DNA of 64,000 nt from Streptomyces sp. TG1A-8 (lineage in GTDB: Bacteria; Actinomycetota; Actinomycetes; Streptomycetales; Streptomycetaceae). Below the pieces are notes generated by a model. It did not search any database and was not told the DNA's origin. It worked only from the letters and a program-made list of their open reading frames with translations. The stretch spans positions 186,001 through 250,000 of the forward strand of contig NZ_JASTLB010000004.1 in the NCBI RefSeq assembly GCF_030499535.1. The letters run 5' to 3'. The position numbers and the translations under genes were made by a program. This document shows positions 56,505 through 64,000 of the stretch, piece by piece. Positions within the stretch are counted from its first letter, which is position 1, and each line of letters begins with the position of its first letter.

Positions 56505-58016
56505 ATGACGACCTCGACCGCTACGCCGGCTGTAACCCGGCTGCGCTGGTCGTCGACCGACCCGGCCGACCAGTTCACCGTCCACGACCCGGCCACCGGC
56601 GAAGCCATCGCCACCCTTCAGGGTGCCGGCCCGCAGCAGGTGGACGCCGCGGTGCGAGCCGCACACGCGGCTCAACAGAACTGGCGCCGTCGCTCGCACG
56701 CCGAGCGCGGCGCCGTCCTGCGCCGGATCGCCGACACGATCCGCGAGCACGCCGCGGAGATCGCCGCCATCGAGACCAGTGACAACGGCAAGCCGACGAG
56801 CCAGGCGGAGGGTTTTGACCTGGCCGCGTCCGCAGCGATCTTCGACCTGTTCGCCGGGTCGATCACGACGCCGCCCAGCGCCGCGGCACAGAACGGGCCG
56901 CTGCTCGACGTCACGACCCTCGAACCCTATGGCGTCATAGGGGCGATCGTGCCGTTCAACTGGCCGCCCATTCACACCGCCGGCAAGCTCGCCCCGGCGC
57001 TCGCCGTCGGTAACGCCGTCGTGCTCAAACCACCGGAGCAGGCACCGCTGTCGGTGCTCCGGCTCATCGAGCTGATCGAGGAGATCGTCCCCGACGACGT
57101 GGTCCACGTCGTACCTGGCCGCGGCCCGGTCGGTGCCGCGCTCGCCGCGCATCGGCTCGTCGGGAAGATCTCCTTCACCGGTGCCCCGGCCACGGGAGTG
57201 TCCGTGCTGAAGACGGCGGCGGACAACCTCACCCCGGCGTTGCTCGAACTCGGCGGCAAGAACCCGTTCATCGTCTTCGACGACGCCGACCTCGACTCGG
57301 CCGTACCGTGGCTCATCGAGGGCGGCTACTTCAACCAGGGCGAGGCGTGCACCGCCGCTTCCCGCCTGCTCGTGCAGGACACCGTCTACGACGAGGTGGC
57401 CGACCGCGTGGCGCGGGCCGTACGGCGGCTGACCGTGGGCGACGGCGCCGATCCGGCCACCCACGTCGGGCCGCTCGTGACGTCCGAGCAGCAACGCCGG
57501 GTGCTGGACTACCTGGACATCGGGCGCGCCGAGGGAGCGGTGCTTCACGCGCAGGCCGAGTTGCCTGCAGACCCACGGCTGGCCGGTGGGTACTACGTTC
57601 CGCCGACCCTGCTGACACAGGTCGCGCCGACGATGCGGGTGGCGAACGAGGAGATCTTCGGGCCGGTCGTGACGATGATCCGGTTCCGCGACGAGGACGA
57701 GGCCGTGCGGATCGCCAACGGCACCCCTTTCGGACTCGTCGCGGGGGTGTTCAGCGGAAACCATCAGCGCGCGCTGAGGACCGCCGATGCCGTCCGCGCG
57801 GGTCTGGTCTTCATCAACCACTACAACAGGGCCGCTGTCGGAGTTCCGTTCGGCGGTACGGGAGCCAGCGGCTACGGCCGTGAACACGCCCACGAGACCC
57901 TGCACGAGTTCGGTTACAGCAAGAGCCTGCGCATCCCCAACGGGCTCGGCCCGATACCCCGATGGCAGCCGTCGCTCGACGTCACCGCGACCCCCGAACG
58001 AAAGGAACCCCGTTGA
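56505..58016 (+). CDS. NAD(P)-dependent aldehyde dehydrogenase
   Basis: The 503-residue enzyme of the ALDH superfamily has VPFNWPPIH and KPPEQAPLS (cofactor region), ISFTGAPATG (Rossmann loop), the general-base Glu248 in LLELGGKNP, the nucleophile Cys282 in NQGEACTAASR, and EEIFGPVV. Enzymes of this group oxidise semialdehydes such as 2-hydroxy- or 2-aminomuconate semialdehyde, or aromatic aldehydes, to acids. It is followed by an amidohydrolase whose TTG start overlaps this stop, the same partner type as ACMSD in aminomuconate pathways. The substrate is not determined. Confidence 0.9.
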   Translation: MTTSTATPAVTRLRWSSTDPADQFTVHDPATGEAIATLQGAGPQQVDAAVRAAHAAQQNWRRRSHAERGAVLRRIADTIREHAAEIAAIETSDNGKPTSQAEGFDLAASAAIFDLFAGSITTPPSAAAQNGPLLDVTTLEPYGVIGAIVPFNWPPIHTAGKLAPALAVGNAVVLKPPEQAPLSVLRLIELIEEIVPDDVVHVVPGRGPVGAALAAHRLVGKISFTGAPATGVSVLKTAADNLTPALLELGGKNPFIVFDDADLDSAVPWLIEGGYFNQGEACTAASRLLVQDTVYDEVADRVARAVRRLTVGDGADPATHVGPLVTSEQQRRVLDYLDIGRAEGAVLHAQAELPADPRLAGGYYVPPTLLTQVAPTMRVANEEIFGPVVTMIRFRDEDEAVRIANGTPFGLVAGVFSGNHQRALRTADAVRAGLVFINHYNRAAVGVPFGGTGASGYGREHAHETLHEFGYSKSLRIPNGLGPIPRWQPSLDVTATPERKEPR

Positions 58017-58984
58017 CCACAAGGGCTTGGGTGGACGTGCACGCGCACTTCACCCCACCGACCACTGAAGAACAACGGCAGACCGCATGGGCCGCCATGC
58101 GGGAGTTGTGTTTCCTCGCGCCCCGGCCGCACCACTGGACCGTCGAAGGCGCCCTGCGCTCGATGGACCGGACAGGGGTGGAGATGCAGCTACTGAGCGC
58201 TGTGCCGCAGACCCACGACGCGCTACGTTCCTCCAACGATTACGGTGCCGAAGTCGTCCTTCAACACCCTCATCGCTTCGGTCTGCTGGCGGCTCTGCCC
58301 ACCGACGACGCGCACGCCGCGCTTGCGGAGATCGCCCGTGCCGACAAGGCCATCCAGCCGGACGGTTGGGCGATGAGCACGACCTACAACGGCGTCAACC
58401 TGTCCGATCGAGCGCTGGAGCCGGTATGGGACGAGCTGAACCGGCGCAGAGCGGCCGTGTTCGTACATCCTGACACGACGAAACGGCCCGAACTCGGCTT
58501 GCCCACTCCGCTGGTGGAGGTCGCGTTCGACACGACACGCACCGTCGTCGCCATGCTCTATCAGGGCGTGTTTCGCCGCTTCCCGGATATCCGCTTCGTT
58601 CTCGCGCACTGTGGTGGCGCGTTGCCCGGCCTCTCCGGTCGCCTCGGACTGCTCGGCACCGAGGCATGGGTGCCTGCCGGGGATCAGTTCACCGCGGAGG
58701 AGATCGCCGAGCAGTTGAGCCGCCTCTACCTCGACACCGCCGCGTCCGGCACGGACGCCAACCTGGCTGCGGCCCTGACGATGGTTCCTGTCGACCACAT
58801 CGTCTACGGCGGCGACGCGGGCGTGCCTTGCAGCGGTGATCGCACGCTCAGCGCGAACATCACCGCTCTGCGGAATTCCTCGGTGGTCACACCCGCCCAG
58901 GCGGACCTGATCGGGCGGCGTGCGCTCGAACTCTTCCCGGCCGCCGCACACCGTTCAGGCAGACGGACACCGGTGCTTGGCTGA
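58013..58984 (+). CDS. ACMSD-like amidohydrolase
   Basis: Starting at TTG 58013 (AAAGGAA seven bases upstream), this 323-residue amidohydrolase-2 protein has HxH in WVDVHAHFTPP, His in AVFVHPDTTKRP, His in FVLAHCGGALPGLS and Asp in IVYGGDAGVPCSG. Relatives decarboxylate ACMS, 5-carboxyvanillate, gamma-resorcylate and similar compounds. Overlap with the aldehyde dehydrogenase stop shows coupled translation. It is only distantly similar to the amidohydrolase at 8109-9107, so the two are probably not duplicate functions. Confidence 0.87.
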   Translation: MTTRAWVDVHAHFTPPTTEEQRQTAWAAMRELCFLAPRPHHWTVEGALRSMDRTGVEMQLLSAVPQTHDALRSSNDYGAEVVLQHPHRFGLLAALPTDDAHAALAEIARADKAIQPDGWAMSTTYNGVNLSDRALEPVWDELNRRRAAVFVHPDTTKRPELGLPTPLVEVAFDTTRTVVAMLYQGVFRRFPDIRFVLAHCGGALPGLSGRLGLLGTEAWVPAGDQFTAEEIAEQLSRLYLDTAASGTDANLAAALTMVPVDHIVYGGDAGVPCSGDRTLSANITALRNSSVVTPAQADLIGRRALELFPAAAHRSGRRTPVLG

Positions 58985-59185
58985 TCGTTTCGGATTGATG
59001 TTGCGGAGGCCTTGACAGCCGAGGAAAGGATCATCGTGTCCAGCTCGGACCGCCGAACTGACGGAGGGCGCGTGGACCATGGGCGGGGCCAGGTCACGTC
59101 GTGTCCCGATCCTCACCGCCGCATGCCACTGGGACCGGCTATTGCGGTGAGAAGCGGACTCGGCCGTCCCGGCGTCCCACATGAG

Positions 59186-59290
59186 TGCGATCTATCGGTT
59201 TCGTGCCAGTCCGCCACCTGCACAGATACCGGCCCGTGACAGTGGTTCCGCGGCGGCTCACACCACTGTCACCAAACCGAAAAATCGCAA
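59186..59290 (-). repeat. Dispersed repeat, copy B, with hairpin
   Basis: The minus strand matches 13439-13617 over both its ends and lacks about 70 internal bases. GTGACAGTGGT (59236-59246) and ACCACTGTCAC (59262-59272) form a perfect 11-bp hairpin. Copy B abuts the 3' end of the tap remnant. The 200 bases before it (58985-59185) show no gene. Confidence 0.6.
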
Positions 59291-60500
59291 TGTACCGGGC
59301 CAAGTTGAGCTCCAGGGCGTCGAACCGCTTCCGGACCTTCTCACCCCACAGGACGGTCTGGGTGCCCTCGTGCTTGACCAGGCCGGGGTTGATGCCGAGC
59401 TTGAAGCCGCCGGGTAGCGGCTTGCCCTCCCGGTAGGGCAGGAAGTCCAGCGGGCTCTCGCCGTTGGCCGCGTAGACGACGCAGTCGGACAGGATCGCGA
59501 CCGGGTACTGCCCGGTGAACGCCGCATGCTTGACGATCTTGCGGTGCAGGTTGATCCGCGTGCGGGAGATGACCGCCGCGCGGATGTCCGGCCGCCACGT
59601 CGGACGGGACAGCGCCCGCCACGGCTGCCCGGGCCGCCACCCCTCACCCCGGGGCCGCTCACGGAGCTCGCCGATACCGCCCTTTACGGTCGCTTTGATC
59701 ACTGAGACGACGATCGCGAGGTCCGGGTCGCGGTCCTTGTAGCCGTCCATCGCCGCGAGGAAGTCGGCCGACTCCATGCCGGCGTGCACGCCGAGGCCGG
59801 CCATCGTCGCGAGGTAGGCGTCACGGAGCCGGTTGTACCAGCCGTCCAGATAGCGGCCGCTCTCGTACCGGACGTACGCCTCGATCGGGCGGACCTCGTA
59901 GCCCAGCTCCTGGGCGCACGCCACGGTGGGCGTCGTGTACCAGGCCGGGCCCTCCGGGCGCTCGCCCTTCGGTGTGAACGGGCTGGGCAGCAGCTCACCG
60001 TCCAGCTCCACCCACTTGTCCTTGCCGACCTTCACCCGCGACAGATCGACGTGCGACCGGTCCACCACCCAGGAGCCGGGCAGCTTCGGGTCGAACACCG
60101 GGTTCTCGACGTGCGTGGGCGCGCCGAGGCCGACGACGAGCCCGTTGGCGCCGACGGCAAAGACCATGTTCACGTCGATGCCGACCAGGTACCGCAGCGT
60201 GCTCTCCGCATCGGTCATCGGCCGCGCCCAGTCGTACGCCTCCTCGAACAGCTTCTCGCCGGGACCGCGGACGTGGAAACGCGGCAGGTCCTTGAGTACC
60301 GGGTGGCCGTCGGGGGCCTCGCACGGCGCCGGGTCGACCGGGTCCTTGCCCAGGCTGCCGGGGTTGTGCTCGGAATGCCGGCGCCCGTCGGCGTCGGGCT
60401 CGGAGGCCCGGGTCGGCGGGTACAGCGCGGTCATCAGCTCCAGCCCCGTCACGGCCGTGGAGCCGCGCTCCCCCCACCCGGGCCACCTCCCTACAGAAGG
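59281..60500 (-). pseudogene. tap: Telomere-associated protein Tap, C-terminal part
   Basis: About 400 residues of a Tap homologue remain on the minus strand: TGLELMTALYPPTRASEPDA, HNPGSLGKDPVDPAPCEAPD, VGIDVNMVFAVGANGLVVGL, YLDGWYNRLRDAYLATMAGL, RTRINLHRKIVKHAAFTGQY and GFKLGINPGLVKHEGTQTVL. Tap binds single-stranded telomere overhangs and recruits the terminal protein Tpg in linear Streptomyces replicons. The N-terminal DNA-binding half is missing upstream of about 60500, and the last residues are replaced by the dispersed repeat at 59281. No tpg gene is present in the window. This is a relic rather than a working gene. Confidence 0.85.
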
Positions 60501-60656
60501 CGGCCCCGACCTGCGGTTCCACGGCGCTGCCGCCTGCTCCTCAACGCCGCTGAAGAGGAGTGGCGTCCAGCGGCCCCGCTCCGTGCGCCGGTGGTACCAG
60601 GTGGCAGAAAAGTCCGGCTCAAGCGGGGCGTCGCGTGTGGACAGTAAATTCACGCC

Positions 60657-61232
60657 ATGGGTGACGCCGAGGAGTACCTGGAAAAGAGTTCCGCCGCCGC
60701 ACGGATGGGGAAGGCCGTCGAGTACTTGGTCGCGGCTTCCGCCATTCTCGCCACGGGCGGGGAGCTGAACGTCTCCACCTCGCTGGTGGACGACGAAGGC
60801 GTGGACCTCGTCTTCCACCGGCGCAGGAGTTCCACGACCCTGGCCGTGCAGGTGAAGGCCAGGATGTCCACCGGAACACAGGTTCAGCAGGGCAGGCTGA
60901 TGGCATTTGTACGGTCGCAGACGTTCCAGCCCCGGTTCGACCTGGACATGCTGTTCGTCGCCGTGGACGTCGAGCGAGGAGCGATCATGACGGCGTGGCT
61001 CATACCGAGCGCCGTATTCGCGGAGATGGTGACCGAGCCGAACAGCAAGGGGCGTTTCCGGTTCTCCGCTTCTATGAAGCCGGACTCCAAGGACCGCTGG
61101 ACCCCGTTCCGCCTGACAGCAGCTGAACTGCCCAAGCGCATCCTCGCCCGACTCGCCGAGTTGGAACAGAGGACTGCACCCGGTTCGGGAGCCACGCCCG
61201 GCGGTGATCGGAGCAGCTTGACAGCCCTGTAG
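60657..61232 (+). CDS. Putative PD-(D/E)XK-like protein, 191 residues
   Basis: ATG 60657 starts a soluble protein whose first 80 residues read AARMGKAVEYLVAASAILAT, LVDDEGVDLVFHRRR and TTLAVQVKARMSTGT. The Glu of GKAVEY, Asp of EGVDLVF and the QVKAR strand have the spacing of restriction-endonuclease-like folds such as DUF4365-type proteins. The rest has Phe/Arg-rich strands (RGAIMTAWLIPSAVFAEMVT). It lies divergently just upstream of the tap remnant. A defence or DNA-repair role is possible; I do not know the family. Confidence 0.6.
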   Translation: MGDAEEYLEKSSAAARMGKAVEYLVAASAILATGGELNVSTSLVDDEGVDLVFHRRRSSTTLAVQVKARMSTGTQVQQGRLMAFVRSQTFQPRFDLDMLFVAVDVERGAIMTAWLIPSAVFAEMVTEPNSKGRFRFSASMKPDSKDRWTPFRLTAAELPKRILARLAELEQRTAPGSGATPGGDRSSLTAL

Positions 61233-62624
61233 CGGTCCGCGACGACGCAACGGTGGATGTGATCAGGGGACGGGCGCCGGTGCGTTGAGGCAGCGCCCGG
61301 TGACGGTGTGGGTGTCAATCCCCGCCGGTGCGGGACCGTGGATGTGTCGCGTCGGGGGACGGATCGTCCCGCGCGGCACCCTGACCGGTGGCCTGGGCGA
61401 GAAGGGCGAGAGCGGCCTGCGACGGCGAGCCCGCCTCTGCGGTGGCGACCACGCGGTCGCAGCTGGGAGCGCCGCGTCTGCAGGAAGTCCCCAAGTTGCG
61501 TCCTAACGTCCATGGCTCCGAGTATGGGCCGCCTCGCGGCACCAAGCCTGACCCGGCCGTGGATAGGAAAGGGCGGGTCTGGTTTCGCGCCCGCGTCCTG
61601 GGTGAAGTCGAAGGCGCCCAATCCGGTTCCCCGCACTCGCTCAGGAGGCCGCCTTGCCCACTGCCACCGCCGGGAACGGTCCATCGAGGCCCCGGATGTG
61701 GCCGATTTCGCCTTCACCAGGCGCACTCGGGCCGACGCTGCGCCCGCCCTCGTCCACGAACCGGTCGATGACGTGGCCTCGATCAGCCGCCGGAGCCCCG
61801 ATGCCGACGACGTCGCTTGCGATCCGGAGGCCGGGCCGCTGGACCGGCGCCCGGTCAAGCGGCCGCAACCGCAGAGGCGACAGGGTTTGGACCAGCCGTT
61901 CCCAGATCGTATGAGCCGGCCCCGGGGTCGGCTCTCGGCCGCGCCGCCAGCGCGAAAAACGACGTCGTGCCTTGCACATGGGCCTTCACTCCTCAGGGCC
62001 GCAAAACCGCCGTCCAGCAGTCCCAACAACTGCTCCGCCCTGCCCCGGTGCTGGGCGCCATCCACGCCGGTCTGGACGCGTTCCGTCGCCGAACGGCAGA
62101 AAGACGTCGAGACCACTCCCATCGCCCTCGCCCAGTGGCTCGCCGAAGCACGCCGGGACGGCATCAGGGCACTGTCCCTGCTGTCGGGCGAGCGCCGCGC
62201 GCGCCGCGGCCGGCCGTCGCTGGAACAGCGCCTACGGCCGCACATCGATCGTCTCGCCGCGACCTTGACCGCGTTCGTATGGGCCCTGGCCGCTCTCACC
62301 TCGGGCCGCCACCCCACCGCTTCGGTCCCTTCCGGGAGCATTGGCGTCCCGGCGCCGCACCTCCCGGGCCCGGCCATCGCGGTGCCCTGCACGGTGCGGA
62401 CGCGCCCAAGCCGGCCGGCACAGCCTCGAAGGGAAAACCGGGACGGCCCTCGCCTACAACACGACCGACAGGCGACCGACACGCATTCGGCTCCGGCCCA
62501 TTGACCGCGGCGAGGCCGCCATGTATTCGCCGACGAAGCATCCAGGAAGGGAATTCGAAACGGCAGCAGCCTCGCCTTTTCACCCGGCCGTGAGCTTCCC
62601 CTGCTGTGCGGGAGGTGCTGACTT
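61233..62624. other. Gene-poor stretch before the right-hand IS701 element
   Basis: In these 1,392 bases long frames exist on both strands, as expected at this GC content, but none has a ribosome site, a family motif or consistent codon usage. A possible trace on the plus strand (PIALAQWLAEARRDGIRALS near 62120) could be part of a decayed gene. I see no IS ends, tRNA or repeats. It is probably decayed DNA next to the tap relic. Confidence 0.5.
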
Positions 62625-62626
62625 AG

Positions 62627-63998
62627 TACTGCAACGACACTCCGTGATTTCCTCTGCGTTTGTGGTGGCTGATGCGGGCTCGTGCTTGGCTTCTTCTTCG
62701 TCATAGTGACCATGCGAGTACGTGTCGGATGTGGTGGCGGAGGGGAGAGGAGATGCGGGTGAAGAGCCGCCGGGCTTCGTTCGTGGTCAGGGGTATGAGG
62801 GGTTGATCACTGCCGGTGTCCGGGTCCCCTTTTTTGCCTCTGCCCGCAGGATGGCGAGGAAGGCGAGGGCGGCCATGGACAAGGTGATGTGCCGGTACCA
62901 GGCGGTGTAGCCGCGGACTTGATAGTGATCGAGTCCGGTTTCGTTCTTCGCGGTCTGGAAGCATTCCTCGACCATCCACCGGGACCCTGCGATCCGCGCG
63001 AGTTCCTCCAACAGGGTCCCGGCCGGGCAGAAGCAGATGTGGTAGGCGAGGTCCGTGGGATCGGTGAGGCTGCGCCGTGCCAGTAACCAGTGGTCCCAGC
63101 CTTCCCGCCGCCAGGGCCGGATCGGGGCCGCCGCCCAGTCGTACTCGCGTGGCCCGTGAGCACCGTCACCGCAGCTCAGACGCGCCCAAGCGTCGTCGGG
63201 GAGTTCGCTGACCAGCTGGTGTGCGCGGGCCTGGCCGAAGAATTCCATGGTCATGACCATCTGGGATTTCGGGACGGCCAGAACATGGGGGATGTCATGT
63301 TCTTCCAGCCACATCCGGATCCGGCTCCTCTGGCCGTAGACCTCGTCGGCGGTCACCCACCCGAAAGGGATCCCCGACTCCACAGCACGCTGGAGCATCC
63401 GCAGGCCCAGGTCCGGCTGGGTGGCGAACTCGACATCGTCACCGATGCCTGCGGCCCGGCACCGCTCGCGGTCCGATATCCAGTCCTTCGGGAGATACAG
63501 CTCGCGGTCGATCAGGGCCCGCCCCCGGTCGGATCCGTAAGCCAGGAAAACTCCGATCTGGGAATTCTCGATCCGGCCGGCCGTCCCCGAGTACTGCCGG
63601 GCCACCCCCGCCGACCTGATGCCCTTCTTCAAAAAGCCCGTCTCGTCGAGGATCAAAATTCCCCGGTCGGGACCTGCGATGTGCTCCACGACCGCGTCGC
63701 GGACGTCGTCCCGCAGAGCATCGGCATCCCACAGGTAGTAGTTCAGCAGCCGCTGCATCCCCTGAGGACCGTCATCGCCGGCGGCTTCGGCCAGGGTCCA
63801 GCCGTTCTTCCGTTCCGCCTCGCTGAGCAGTCCCCGCAGATAGGACACCATGCACCGTCTCGGCTCCACCCGCCCGAAGCGTCCCGCGAACCGCGCCACG
63901 AAGTCACCGAACACACCTGACCAACCGTCAGCTATCTCGTCCACCACAAAGCGACCAACGACTACGGCCGCATCGAGTCACGGAGTGTCGTTGCAGTA
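62627..63998 (-). mobile_element. IS701-type element, copy 3
   Basis: Inverted ends TACTGCAACGACACTCCGTG (62627-62646) and its complement (63979-63998) enclose 1,372 bp. TTAG lies on the left. The right flank is only two bases because the window ends at 64000, so the target duplication cannot be checked. The sequence differs from copy 1 at its ends and throughout, so it is a different IS of the same family. Confidence 0.88.
62701..63947 (-). CDS. IS701-family transposase with a slippery -1 site
   Basis: The transposase reads intact through ILILDETGFLKKGIRSAGVA (first Asp), GWVTADEVYGQRSRIRMW (second) and SRWMVEECFQTAKNETGLDH (Glu). The zero frame stops at 62787, soon after LAILRAEAKKG. At A_AAA_AAG (62835-62829, correct register) a -1 shift gives the family's C-terminal LIPLTTNEARRLFTRI and HHIRHVLAWSL before TGA 62701, where the family usually has Trp. 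Beyond that TGA the frame still reads the normal ending to the IS end. Both the shorter and the shifted product are possible. The catalytic core is complete. Confidence 0.78.
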
Positions 63999-64000
63999 CT

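Noticed and set aside
60884..62713. A 609-codon minus-strand frame
   Set aside because: It crosses the nuclease-like gene and the IS701 left end and has no recognisable domain or start signal.
1..64000. CRISPR arrays, tRNA or rRNA genes, and integrase attachment sites
   Set aside because: No regularly spaced repeats, no cloverleaf with a usable T-loop and no rRNA-like stretch were found on either strand by reading.

Overview
The base composition, GC-rich third codon positions, GTG/TTG starts, Tat signals and gene families point to a Streptomyces chromosome arm or linear plasmid. The strongest single indicator is a remnant of the telomere-associated protein gene tap at 59.3-60.5 kb; tap is known only from linear streptomycete replicons. 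About 40% of the window is insertion sequences, transposons or their fragments, and many genes are truncated or frameshifted. This is typical of the recombining ends of such replicons.

Layout. 0.2-3.7 kb: a broken secreted-protein gene, a VanZ-like membrane protein, an ISAs1 fragment and an intact IS6-type element (copy 1) beside the tail of a LacI-type regulator. 4.0-10.0 kb: a LysR regulator divergent from an aromatic-degradation operon (FAH-family hydrolase, broken cyclase, FAD monooxygenase, amidohydrolase, extradiol dioxygenase), closed by a strong terminator. A metallo-hydrolase cut by IS6 copy 2 follows. 13.7-25.5 kb: a single 2,793-residue polyketide synthase (CoA ligase-ACP-KS-AT-DH-KR-ACP-TE) and a separate acyl-CoA ligase, separated by an IS5-type element with an accessory gene. 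25.6-29.2 kb: IS6, IS30, IS3, IS701 and Tn3 remnants. 29.2-34.9 kb: a complete Tn3-family transposon carrying a FemX-like aminoacyltransferase. 35.1-39.4 kb: a probable defence locus in which an AIPR-family protein with a nuclease-like N-terminus overlaps a Ser/Thr kinase, with a second nuclease-like gene nearby.

39.5-53.4 kb is a scrap yard: two pieces of a Mom-like DNA-modification gene, two integrase pieces, an XRE regulator, a Tat-exported alpha/beta hydrolase, IS6 copy 4 interrupted by an IS110 element, an exonuclease pseudogene, an IS630-type element with a passenger gene, and IS5, IS3, IS30 and IS701 fragments. 53.4-59.0 kb holds a second catabolic cluster: a haloacetate-dehalogenase-like hydrolase, a LysR regulator related to the first, an aldehyde dehydrogenase and an amidohydrolase. 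59.2-64.0 kb holds the tap remnant, a small nuclease-like gene and an IS701-type element reaching the window edge.

How the genes work together. The two catabolic clusters each have a LysR regulator of the same subfamily and an ACMSD-like amidohydrolase. They supply hydroxylation, ring cleavage, acylpyruvate hydrolysis, decarboxylation and aldehyde oxidation, so they may be parts of one meta-cleavage pathway or two related ones. Several frameshifts sit in G or C runs, so some apparent pseudogenes could be sequencing errors. Others combine several lesions or truncations and are clearly dead.
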